This document shows positions 1 to 8,700 of a DNA stretch of 63,729 nt, in pieces. The notes under the pieces were generated by a model. That model was not told where the DNA came from and made no database searches. It saw only the letters and a list, made by a program, of their open reading frames with translations. A program made the position numbers and the translations under genes. Numbering within the stretch: position 1 is the stretch's first letter; every line of letters begins with the position of its first letter. Source of the DNA: a virus; IMG/VR virus record IMGVR_UViG_3300032316_001298, positions 1-63,729 of that record, one strand, 5' to 3'.

Positions 1-769
1 GGAGGCACAAAAAAGCCGCCCACCATTTGCGTTGGTGACGCGCAAATACGCTGAACAACTGGAACGCGAACTCAACGCCGCAAACGCAGAATTGGAACGT
101 GAACGCATGAGGTTAGCCGCCTGTGGCGTAGTAGCTGACGCTAATACTCCAGAATCCGCAAAGAAGTGGCGCAACATGCGCGACGAATATCGCAGCGCAT
201 CCTGTGACGGTGTAGCGAGGGCAGTCGATAGGGAAATGCGTTTGAGAAGGGCACTTCAAAAAATCGGAAACGATTGGTGCGTCCCGCCAATGATTGCAGA
301 TGAGGCGCTCACGGCGATTGAGGATGTGCGCGAGAACGCCGAAGCAGAGTGCGTTCAAATTGTGGACGGAATTGTCAGACCTGTTCCGTGGGACAATTGG
401 CGGAATTGCGCGAACCAACTTCTGGAGTCTTTGAAATACATCCACAGCATTTGCGAGGACAAGACCATCGAGCTTCCTGACGACGATTACGCGAAAGTAA
501 CCATCGACGAATGCATCATGGAAGCGGAGAGAGCTATGCAAAAATGCAAAAAGATGGAAGGAGAAGCGAATGTTCCGTTGGAAGAAAACGAAGGGCTTCA
601 CGAAGATATAATATTTTGGCTAACAAGGGCGGCAAATTGGACCGCCATTGCGGTGAGGATGGCGGAAGAGTTGCGTGGCTATGAGTCGTTGGCGCTCACG
701 CATCCGCATCTCTACCAAGGAAAAGGCGCGCTGCTGGAATTTGATAGGCTAAAGGAGAAGATGAAATGA
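1..769 (+). CDS. Coiled-coil protein of unknown function, 5' end outside the left edge
   Basis: The frame is open from base 2 and reads through the first candidate starts (TTG 32, GTG 35), so the N-terminus is probably missing here. It continues in frame with the truncated gene at the right end of the window (63593), giving about 301 residues if the genome is circular. The visible part has a long charged coiled coil (AEQLERELNAANAELERERM) and no catalytic motif I recognise. It starts a run of ATGA-overlapping genes. Role unknown. Confidence 0.7.
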   Translation, partial: EAQKSRPPFALVTRKYAEQLERELNAANAELERERMRLAACGVVADANTPESAKKWRNMRDEYRSASCDGVARAVDREMRLRRALQKIGNDWCVPPMIADEALTAIEDVRENAEAECVQIVDGIVRPVPWDNWRNCANQLLESLKYIHSICEDKTIELPDDDYAKVTIDECIMEAERAMQKCKKMEGEANVPLEENEGLHEDIIFWLTRAANWTAIAVRMAEELRGYESLALTHPHLYQGKGALLEFDRLKEKMK

Positions 770-1047
770 GCGACACACCGATAACAGACAAGGCATTCCG
801 CGCGTTTTCTGGGGCCAACTTAGAGCGTGTTTATACCATTCGCGGTCTCCGAGAGCTTGAGGAAACAGTCCGCCGTCTGGAGCGCAGGCTTAACGCAGCT
901 AAACAGCGATGCGCCGAGATCGCTACAAGCGATGGCGTGGCGTGGATAGAGTTAAACCTTGAAAGAGATTACTTCCAAAAACGAGCAAACGAACTTCAAC
1001 GCGAAGTCAACCAACTCAAGCATGAATCAAAAGGAGCAACAAAATGA
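766..1047 (+). CDS. Small coiled-coil protein with MSDTPITD N-terminus
   Basis: 93 residues, ATG overlapping the previous stop as ATGA. The N-terminus MSDTPITDKAFRAF is shared in pattern with the next gene and with the regulator at 60999 (minus). The rest is a heptad-like charged helix with no enzyme motif. Such small coiled-coil proteins are common in phage accessory blocks; no function can be given. Confidence 0.75.
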   Translation: MSDTPITDKAFRAFSGANLERVYTIRGLRELEETVRRLERRLNAAKQRCAEIATSDGVAWIELNLERDYFQKRANELQREVNQLKHESKGATK

Positions 1048-1706
1048 GCGACACCCCCGAAATCGACGCTGCAGAGCTTTACTACGATGAGCTGGCTGTT
1101 GATGTAATTAGACCAACTGGCTTCGTGCCGATTGAGGTTGCGCGGAAGGTTGAAAGTAAGCTCAACGATGCGTTGAAAGAAAATGCGCGGCTAAGACCAG
1201 CCCTCATGGGTTTCAGCCAAGCCGAGGAGCTAATGGAACTGCGGGAGGACTTGCGAAAGGAGCAACGATGCTCCCTTGATTTGGCGAGACAGAACAACAT
1301 CCTGCAGGACTATAACAAAATCCTCGGCCAAGAGCTGCAGGATACCAAGCGAGAGCGCGATGAGTTAGTTTGCCAGAAGGAATGCTACCGAAGCCTGCGG
1401 AACGCCAACGCTGGGCTTGCGGAGGATTTGCGAAAAGCAAAGCTCGAACGTGGCGAGGCTTTGGCAGCACTCAAACAAACCTGCGCGACCAACACCGAAA
1501 TCAGGAGGGAGCTTGAGGAGGCGCGCCGAGAGATCGCCAAGCTCAAGGCCAGTTCCAACGAGAACTATTGGGAGCTATCGCGCCAGCGGGGCAATATGCT
1601 CTATGCGCTGCATGAGATCAGCGCGGCGGTGAAGCGGGGGATGAGGCAGGGGGGGGTCAGTATCGGGGAGACTGAGGCGCTTGAGCGCATGGAGGGGGGC
1701 AAATGA
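1044..1706 (+). CDS. Coiled-coil protein with MSDTPEID N-terminus
   Basis: 220 residues, ATGA overlap with the upstream gene. After an N-terminal MSDTPEIDAAELYYDEL segment, nearly the whole protein (about residues 45-180) is a charged coiled coil. It looks like a larger paralogue of the gene before it. Function unknown; an oligomeric scaffold or adaptor is conceivable but not shown. Confidence 0.75.
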   Translation: MSDTPEIDAAELYYDELAVDVIRPTGFVPIEVARKVESKLNDALKENARLRPALMGFSQAEELMELREDLRKEQRCSLDLARQNNILQDYNKILGQELQDTKRERDELVCQKECYRSLRNANAGLAEDLRKAKLERGEALAALKQTCATNTEIRRELEEARREIAKLKASSNENYWELSRQRGNMLYALHEISAAVKRGMRQGGVSIGETEALERMEGGK

Positions 1707-1813
1707 GCGACGAATTTGAGCTTCTTCTCGGCTTTGGCGTGTTCGTGTTTCTGGCGCTGGCCGGGCTTGCGCTGTGCATTTGGGCGGTTGGCTACATGGA
1801 CGGGCGGAAATGA
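1703..1813 (+). CDS. 36-residue single-pass membrane peptide
   Basis: Tiny gene linked by ATGA overlaps on both sides (start 1703, stop 1811-1813). After MSDEFELL it has one hydrophobic helix (residues 7-29, rich in F, V, L, A) and ends YMDGRK, so the basic tail probably stays in the cytoplasm. Tight coupling to real genes on both sides supports translation. Function unknown. Confidence 0.6.
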   Translation: MSDEFELLLGFGVFVFLALAGLALCIWAVGYMDGRK

Positions 1814-1994
1814 TCTGTATGAGCCAAGCGAACCATGAGAAAGCGGTGTATCCGACTTTGGCGCAGGCCATTCACGCGCGCGGGGGTATGTGCGCCGTCA
1901 CCGGGGCAAACGGTTCCGGCACTTGCGGATCTACCGCGTCGAGACGGGCTGGTGCCTGACGGAGATGACAAAGGGACAGATGAAACAACCATGA
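1810..1994 (+). pseudogene. Small basic protein gene split by a frame change at a G5 run
   Basis: ATG 1810 overlaps the previous stop and opens MICMSQANHEKAVYPTLAQA, but this frame runs out at 1959 in low-complexity sequence. The -1 frame after GGGGG (1882-1886) reads YVRRHRGKRFRHLRIYRVET, a convincing basic protein, and ends with TGA 1992-1994, which overlaps the next ATG (1991) exactly like the other junctions. One extra G would fuse the two parts. Either a sequencing or real deletion in the homopolymer, or frameshifting; a short GTG 1890 start in the second frame is the alternative. Confidence 0.5.
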
Positions 1995-2266
1995 AATTTT
2001 TAGCGAAAAGACCCAAGCGGTTCGGGTGGAAATCGGTGAAGACACCCGCAACACCCGCAACTCCCGCAAGACGCACGGGATGGAAAGTGCCGATGATGCA
2101 CAGGCTGGAATTGGAGCCGTTGCGGGAGTTGCGGGTCAGAGATGGGGGCTATCTGTTGGCGCCTTGTCTGGTGCTGTGGGCGGCGGCGTGGGGAACGCGG
2201 GAGGCTTACGAGTATGCTATGGCCAATATGGCGGCGGCGCGGGCCTGTGATTTTAGGAGGGTATGA
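1991..2266 (+). CDS. Hypothetical basic protein, 91 residues
   Basis: Starts at ATG 1991 in an ATGA overlap and ends in another at 2263. Residues 1-45 are basic with a TPATPATPA stretch; residues 58-85 contain a moderately hydrophobic helix. The in-frame upstream extension to 1835 overlaps the preceding gene and is rejected. No family recognised. Confidence 0.55.
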   Translation: MKFLAKRPKRFGWKSVKTPATPATPARRTGWKVPMMHRLELEPLRELRVRDGGYLLAPCLVLWAAAWGTREAYEYAMANMAAARACDFRRV

Positions 2267-2835
2267 TAACACGCAACATAGACCACGAAATCGGCGACAT
2301 CGTAATTGGCGAGACGCATCGCTGGACGCCTGCACATGACACCATAAGGCTGATTCATTTGGTGAGAGAAGTTCCCGGAGACATCCTGGAGATTGGCTGC
2401 AACACAGGAATCACGATCAAGGAGTTGGCAGAAGCCTTTCCCGATCGGACAGTGTATGGCGTTGATTTTGTGCTGGCCAAAGAGTCCATGACGGAGAAGC
2501 AAAAGTGGGAAGCGCCTGCGGCAGTGGGCATCATCGCCCGGCACCTTCATAATGTGAGGATTTTTGAGGAATCCTCGTTTACGTTTGACTACCGGAAGGC
2601 AGGTTCACCGAAAATTATTTTTATCGACGGCGATCATTCGTATGAAGGCGTCCGGCGGGACACTGAGAAGGCGATGGATCATCTCAGAGCCACGGGTGGC
2701 GGCAGAATCATCTGGCATGATTACCATGACAGGGAATCCGAATGGTGCGCCGTGAAGAGATACCTCAATGACAGTGTGCCGGAACACACGTTTATAGAAA
2801 ATAGCTGGTTGGCAATGTTAGATATAGGAGGCTGA
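2263..2835 (+). CDS. Class I SAM-dependent methyltransferase
   Basis: 190 residues. Motif I is ILEIGCNTGI (41-50), the acidic end of strand 2 is VYGVDF (64-69), and IDGDHSYEGV (121-130) with WHDYHD (151-156) match the Methyltransf_24 type that acts on small molecules, sugars or glycans rather than DNA. The next gene encodes a GT9-like glycosyltransferase, so a glycan-modifying role is a reasonable inference. Target unknown. ATGA overlap with the gene before. Confidence 0.8.
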   Translation: MITRNIDHEIGDIVIGETHRWTPAHDTIRLIHLVREVPGDILEIGCNTGITIKELAEAFPDRTVYGVDFVLAKESMTEKQKWEAPAAVGIIARHLHNVRIFEESSFTFDYRKAGSPKIIFIDGDHSYEGVRRDTEKAMDHLRATGGGRIIWHDYHDRESEWCAVKRYLNDSVPEHTFIENSWLAMLDIGG

Positions 2836-2836
2836 T

Positions 2837-3598
2837 TTGGACTATTACTTCCACAACAAAAACAACCGGATAGGCGATGAAATCCAGATGACCGCCTTTC
2901 TGCAATACATCAAACAGATGTATCCAGAAAAAACGATCTTTTATCGGGACGAGAATCCGTATTTTTCCGCCCGCGAATACTTTCCGGAGGGTCTGGTCAC
3001 ATTTTGCGAAGACCAGCCATCCGGCACAGAATGGCTTCATACGGGAAACCTTTGGACGAGCAGGAACATATTCGTGCGCCGTGGTATTTACACGCGCGTG
3101 AACAGACAACACTGCCCAGCAGAGGAGGAGCGTGCAGTGTTTTTTCCGCTTCTGTCGCCAGATTACAATCTTTCACGGCGAATGGACATCGAGGTGGTCA
3201 AAATGGTGCTGGCCGAGTATGGCAACTTGACCGTCTATGTTGATCCGCACAAGCCGCAGGACAAGGAGTTGTTGGATGCTCATGGTGTCCCATATTCTTG
3301 CGTGAGTCTGGGAGAGGCGATTGAAGCAATTTGTTCCTCTACTTGCTACATAGGAGGGGACACGGGGTTCACGCATATTGCCGGAGCGGCGGGTCATGCC
3401 AACGTCGTGGCTATTTACGGGAACAGCGACCACGACAAGACTGCGTTTCGGCATGACCAACAATGGTTTAGCGACCACTACAAAGAAGAAGACTCACTGG
3501 CCGAGTGGAACTACTGGTGCTCGTTGCCATGTTGTCCCCCCAAGCATCTGAGGACGATGATTATGGAAAACAACCGCCTATGCCCCCTTCCGAATTGA
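2837..3598 (+). CDS. Glycosyltransferase family 9-like protein
   Basis: 253 residues, TTG start at 2837 with AGGAG eight bases before. The C-terminal donor-binding signature YIGGDTGFTHIAGAAG (171-186) followed by VAIYGNSD (191-198) is typical of ADP-heptose/LPS heptosyltransferases. The protein is shorter than usual GT9 enzymes (about 340 residues) and keeps a compact N-terminal lobe. With the methyltransferase before it and the second GT9 gene at 62215 it may alter host surface glycans or decorate virions; both are inference. Confidence 0.75.
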   Translation: MDYYFHNKNNRIGDEIQMTAFLQYIKQMYPEKTIFYRDENPYFSAREYFPEGLVTFCEDQPSGTEWLHTGNLWTSRNIFVRRGIYTRVNRQHCPAEEERAVFFPLLSPDYNLSRRMDIEVVKMVLAEYGNLTVYVDPHKPQDKELLDAHGVPYSCVSLGEAIEAICSSTCYIGGDTGFTHIAGAAGHANVVAIYGNSDHDKTAFRHDQQWFSDHYKEEDSLAEWNYWCSLPCCPPKHLRTMIMENNRLCPLPN

Positions 3599-3614
3599 CA
3601 GGCGCGGAGGGGGC

Positions 3615-3860
3615 ATGGCAGCGAGCGACTGGGTAGAAATCTATGCGACCTACAGCGCGGGGGAGTTGGCGGCCGAGATTGATGCTTTGAAGAAGCTGGC
3701 GACGCCGCTTTCGTCGCAACAGATCGGGAGCAAGAGCTATACCAAGGACTTGAGAGAGGTGCGGGACCGGCTGCAGGCGGCGAACCGGGTGCTGCGGACG
3801 CGGAATGCGAGCGCGGCGGATTACACGGCGGTGGCGGACTTTTCGAGGATTGAGTTCTGA
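3615..3860 (+). CDS. gpW-like head-tail connector protein
   Basis: 81 residues, directly before the portal and overlapping its start (TGATG), the same place as lambda gpW. The helix-strand-helix pattern with LKKLATPLSSQQIGSKSY and a long C-terminal helix fits the gpW fold, which plugs the DNA exit channel during head completion. A TTGACA element ends 14 nt before ATG 3615 and a GGAGG-like site lies between. The C-terminus reads FSRIEF, a motif seen again in later head genes. Confidence 0.7.
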   Translation: MAASDWVEIYATYSAGELAAEIDALKKLATPLSSQQIGSKSYTKDLREVRDRLQAANRVLRTRNASAADYTAVADFSRIEF

Positions 3861-5617
3861 TGGATCCCAAAATCACATTTCTGGACAAGGCGATTGCCGC
3901 CGTCTCGCCGGAGGCGGGGCTGCGGAGAATGGTGTCGAAACACTGGCTGCAAGAGTTTGAGCGGGGGGACTGGAACAAGGAGCAGCGCGGGTTTTCGGGC
4001 GGCAAGACGCGGCAGGGATCGCCGGAAACGCAGCGCAAGCAACGTCAGCGGATCAATCGGATCTGGGAAGCGCGGGACATGGAGGAGAAGTTCTGCTTCA
4101 TCCGTGGGGTGCTGGAGAAGCTGACGCAATACACGTGCGGGGCGATCACGTATCAGAGTCGCACGGGGGATTCGGACATCGACCAAGAATACCAGGACTA
4201 TTTCCATGATTGGTGCGGGCGGGCGGATTTGACGGGTCGATTCCGGCTGGCCGAGCTGGTGCAGTTGGGCTTTCGGGCCACGGCGCGGGATGGAGAATAC
4301 GGGTGGATCGTGATTCCCGATGGGGATGAGATCCGCTTGCAGCCGATCGAGGCCGACCGGATCGGCGGGCCGGATCAGGTGAGGGCGGAGGAGCGCAACG
4401 TAAACGGCATCCTCTTGGATGACTTGGGCCGCGTGGCGGGCTACGAGATTTACAAGCGGTCGCGCATGGCGCAATACACCAAAGAGACGTTCGATTTCGG
4501 GCTGGGCGCGGGCGTGGTGCCGCCGGAGATGTTTTTGCATTTGTTCCGGCCGACGCGGGCGGATCAATACCACGGGGATAGCTGGCTTTCGCCGCTGTTG
4601 CCGCACGCGCGGGACATTCATGAGTTGTTCGGCTTCGAGAAAATGGCCATGAAGTTTGCGGCGGCGTTTGCGGGCTTCATCCGGCGCAAAGATAGCGCCC
4701 CGACCGGCAGCGGGTTGGATTGGATGACCAAGACCGGCTCAACGAGCGGGCCGAATGCTTTCGAGGTGCAGGCGGGAATGGTCAAAAGGTTGCAAGAGGG
4801 CGAAGAAATCACCTTCCCCGGCAGCACGGGCCGCCCCTCCGGAAACCTGATTCAGTTTGTGGAAATCCTGATCCGCGAGATGGCCTTGGGGCTGAATTTG
4901 CCCTTTGGGTTTTGCTACAATATGGCGCTTTTGGGCGGGGTGACGGCCAGAATCGAGGTGATGCAGGCATGGCGGACGATCCAGCAATACCAGCATTTGC
5001 TCGTGGACAAGGTGTTGAACAAAGTGCGCGATCTGGTGCTGGAGCGGGCCATTGCCATGGGCAAGATCACGCCGCATCCGCTCTGGCAGGCGGGAGCATG
5101 GAATTTCGGCGCGCGGCTGACGGGCGACACCGGCAACTATGTGCAGGAGCAGATGCTTTTGCTGCAGAACGGCATTATTCCGCGCGGCAAGGTGATCGAG
5201 GAGATCGACGGATCGAGCAATATGGAGGTGGCGCGGACGCTGGCCCGCGAGGTCAAGCAGTTGCAGGAAGTCGCGGCGGAATCGGTCGTGCCGATCGAAC
5301 TAATCGTGCCGAGCATGGCCAACGCTACGCAAATGTTGGCGGCGATCAATATGCCTCCGGAAATGCCGCCGCCTCCGGTCAAGGGCTTGGTTGGCAAGGT
5401 CGGGGAAAAGACCGCCGCGCAACTGATCGACGTTTTGACGGCTTATGCCGAGGGCAAGTTGGAGCGGGAGAGCGCCATCGCAAGCCTTGTCTATGTCTAT
5501 GGGGTGCCACGGGCCAAGGCGGAGTCGCTGGTTCCGGAGAAGCGCCCGCAAGTGGAGCAAAGCAATGGAAGCGGAAATTCAAACAGCGGAAACGTCCGAG
5601 CAGACGGCGATGAATGA
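3860..5617 (+). CDS. Portal protein, lambda gpB family
   Basis: 585 residues, close to the lambda gpB size. Family landmarks include the basic N-terminus, the segment with RINRIWEARD, the WIVIPDGDEIRLQPIEADRI block (144-163 region) and the late helix with LNLPFGFCYN. The portal forms the dodecameric DNA entry vertex and binds terminase. The start ATG overlaps the gpW-like stop. The C-terminal tail is Ser/Asn rich and likely disordered. Confidence 0.9.
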   Translation: MDPKITFLDKAIAAVSPEAGLRRMVSKHWLQEFERGDWNKEQRGFSGGKTRQGSPETQRKQRQRINRIWEARDMEEKFCFIRGVLEKLTQYTCGAITYQSRTGDSDIDQEYQDYFHDWCGRADLTGRFRLAELVQLGFRATARDGEYGWIVIPDGDEIRLQPIEADRIGGPDQVRAEERNVNGILLDDLGRVAGYEIYKRSRMAQYTKETFDFGLGAGVVPPEMFLHLFRPTRADQYHGDSWLSPLLPHARDIHELFGFEKMAMKFAAAFAGFIRRKDSAPTGSGLDWMTKTGSTSGPNAFEVQAGMVKRLQEGEEITFPGSTGRPSGNLIQFVEILIREMALGLNLPFGFCYNMALLGGVTARIEVMQAWRTIQQYQHLLVDKVLNKVRDLVLERAIAMGKITPHPLWQAGAWNFGARLTGDTGNYVQEQMLLLQNGIIPRGKVIEEIDGSSNMEVARTLAREVKQLQEVAAESVVPIELIVPSMANATQMLAAINMPPEMPPPPVKGLVGKVGEKTAAQLIDVLTAYAEGKLERESAIASLVYVYGVPRAKAESLVPEKRPQVEQSNGSGNSNSGNVRADGDE

Positions 5618-5741
5618 GTTGCAGTCCCTTGTGGACCGCGCCGACCGCCTGACGATGGATCTGGCCATTGCGCGTCGTGATTTGCAGCAGCTTCGCAATG
5701 GGATGCAGATGTTTATTCACAGGTGGGGGCAAGCGGTATGA
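5565..5741 (+). CDS. Small coiled-coil protein between portal and large head protein
   Basis: 58 residues from ATG 5565 (GGAG eight bases upstream), overlapping the portal end by 53 bases; ATG 5610 would give 43 residues and is the alternative start. The body (SLVDRADRLTMDLAIARRDL) is one amphipathic helix. The stop overlaps the next ATG as ATGA. Probably a minor structural or assembly protein; not recognised. Confidence 0.6.
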   Translation: MEAEIQTAETSEQTAMNELQSLVDRADRLTMDLAIARRDLQQLRNGMQMFIHRWGQAV

Positions 5742-8700
5742 ACGAACTAACTCCATTAGCAAAATCGGTCTGGCGCCATTACTATGGGAAGCTGAAGAAG
5801 CAGACGCGGGGTGGGAAATTGGGCAACCAGTTAGACGGCTATCTTCCGGGAGACAAGAATGCGTCGAAGCTGGGGGTGCTGTATCGCGGGACGAACCATC
5901 AGGAGGTGGAGAAGTTGGCGCAGGGGCGGTTCAAGTCATCGTGGACGAGTCCTGGCATTTTTCGAGGATCGCCTGACCGCAAGGCAACATGGGTAGCATC
6001 TAGTCCGCAATATGCGGCAACTTATGCGGTGACGGCCGCCCAATCGCGCATTGTCGCGTTAACGCCCGCAGTCTTAAAGCGTCGGGACAAAGGCGTGAGT
6101 GCGAGGATGGGGGAAACAACCATGACCGCTCCGATTCGAGGCGGTATCGGCCAAAAAGAAGTGCGTGGGCTACTCAAGGGGGAGGCTTTTTCACCGCAAC
6201 GGTGGAATACGCGCGGCATCAAAAAATGGAAGCCAGTTCCCTTGGGCGAGATTCAGAAGAAGCAGTTTTCCATGCACGAGTTCGGCAGCACGGGAATCAA
6301 GCGGTTGTTGCGGCGGAAGTTGGGGATGTTGAAAAGAGGAATCTACATTGAAACGCCCAAAGGGTCGCCATCCCTTCGCTTAGATCCGGGATCAACGATG
6401 ATGATGGTCTCAAAAAATGACCGCGCTCCTTGGCGGGTTGCACGCCAAAAGATTGATTACAAGACTAATAGGGCGTCGGAACAGATTTTCAAAAAGAGCG
6501 GGCGGAAAGATGGCGATCCGTATTTTCGGCCGCAAGAAATCTTCGATGGCAAAGAGTATGCGATCGAAAAACGAATGAAAAGAGGGTTCAGCCGAATTGA
6601 CAGGTCGGTTGTGGCGATGAACCGCCGTGATGCGACTCCGATTGGCTATGAGGGAGGGATTCCACTGACAGGGCGGGTTCCGCGTGATCGGTATATCAAG
6701 AAGATCCGCGATGAGGACTTGGATCGGCGCGATGCAAATCTGTTTCGAGCGGGTGTGAGCGGTGCGGCAGCGGGGGCTCTGCTTGGTCGCGGCCGGATGC
6801 CGTTGAAGGCAAGGGTGGCAATCGGCGCCGGATCAGGCTTGGCGGGTGTTCTCGGAATCCGGCAAGTGACCAAGCAGCGGCGTGACCCTTACGGCGAACG
6901 TCAGCGCGGCGACAAGAAGGCGGAGAGCATTCCGGCGCTGGCCGGGTTGGGTGCTGCGGGTTATGGCGCCTACAAGATTTTGCGGAAGAAGTTCAAGATG
7001 TCGGATGGTCGGAAGGTGACGGAACTGGCCGAGATGTCGGCTGCCCAATGGAAAAAAGCTACTGCGCGTATGCCCGACGATCCGCGTCAAAAAGCGGCGG
7101 CGAAGTGGCTAAAAAAACAAGGTCACAACTCTTATGTGAATTGGGGCTGGACTGATGGAGTCCACAAAACTTACAGCAAAAACTATAAAACCGAAGGAGA
7201 TCGCCTGCTTATTCATGAGGAAGATGGCAAACTGAACGTGCGCCGTGCGGGGGACGACAAGCTGGTCGCTTCATTTTCGTCCATCGAGTTTGCCGAGAAG
7301 AAGCGGCAGATGAACCCTTACGTGATGGCGGGTTTGTCGGGTGCGGCATCCGGTGCGGCATTGGGAATTTTGCCTTTGCTCCGTCGCGGTGTCGGATTCA
7401 AGACGGCTTTGCGCACGGCGGCGGGAGGTGCGGCGGCGGGCGGAACGATTGTCGGCGGTGGGTCTTTGCTCGGCAGCGCGATTTTGGGCGATCCTGACAA
7501 GAAGGAAGGGGCGGCTTTTACCAAGCGCGCGGCCGTGGGCGGCGCGATTGTCGGCGGGACGCTGGGAGTGGCCGGTGGCCTTGTGGCGCGGCGGGTTCCG
7601 GTGGTTCGTAAACAGGTTGGCAAATTGGCTAAAGAATGGCGTCCGGCCCAGTGGATCAAGAATTCGGGGCCGGTCAAAGCCGCAGCTATCGGCGGTGTGG
7701 CGGGTGGTGCTTATGGAGCCGGGACCGGCGCGGATGAAGGCCAGCAGGTCGATAGTATCCGAAATATCCGCAAGGATCTGAAGCGGATGCATGGGCTTTC
7801 GAGCCGGATCAAAGATTTCACATTCGAGATGTCGAAGGATTGGCGGGACATGCGGCGGGAGTCGCGCAGTGAGGCGGCGAAAGATGTTCTTTCGGGATCG
7901 GGGGTTTTGGCGGCGGGAGCCGGAGTTGGCGCGGGGGTTGGCTATGCCGGTTGGCGCGCGGGCAAGGCGCTGAATCAGGTCGGTGCCGTGGCAGACGATG
8001 CGCGCAAGGCGACTCGCGGGGCGCGGGTGGCAAGTGCGCGAATTACACGCGCTTCGCGCTGGATCAAGCGGCAACTGACCACGTTCCCGACGTTCCGCAA
8101 ATTCCGGGCCTTCCATGCTTCTGGGCAGCTCGTGGAGTTGGAGAAACCATTTCACGGCTACAACAAGAAGCGACACGCCAAGAGCGGCGGTCTGAATGAC
8201 AGCTTTCGCGCGAAATACAACCGCGAGCACGGGAGCAATCTGAAAAGGCCAGTGACCAAAGATCCGAGCAAGCTCAAGCCGGGAAGCAAAGCGGCCAAGC
8301 GCCGTGCATCTTTCTGTGCGCGCATGAGCGGGATGCAGGGGCCGACGAGCAAGGATGGCAAGCTGACGCCGAAGGGCGCGGCGCTCAAGCGGTGGAATTG
8401 TTCGGCCAAACAGGAACTTATCGAGATGAACGACAAAACCTATCGACCTGGCTCCACGGCGGAGATGCGGAGTATGAAAATGACTCCGGCAATCAAAGAA
8501 GTTCTGAAGAAGGAAAACTCGCGTGGTGCGATGGCGCAGAAGTTGCGGACGCTGATGAAGGTGCTGCCTTTTGAGGCGCGGTATGAATTTCAGACCATGG
8601 CGCCGATGAATCCGGTTTATGATGAGCGCGAGCGGCTGAAGCAGCAGTTGCTTGTCACCGGCGCGGTGGCGACACCGGTGGCCGGTGTAGGCTATGCAGG

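Noticed and set aside
4720-5613. A 297-residue plus-strand gene in the portal region
   Set aside because: Shadow frame of the portal gene; Gly/Arg-rich composition without family features.
7271-8230. A 319-residue minus-strand gene
   Set aside because: It is antisense to the large head gene, low-complexity (Arg/Pro/Thr-rich), with no operon context.
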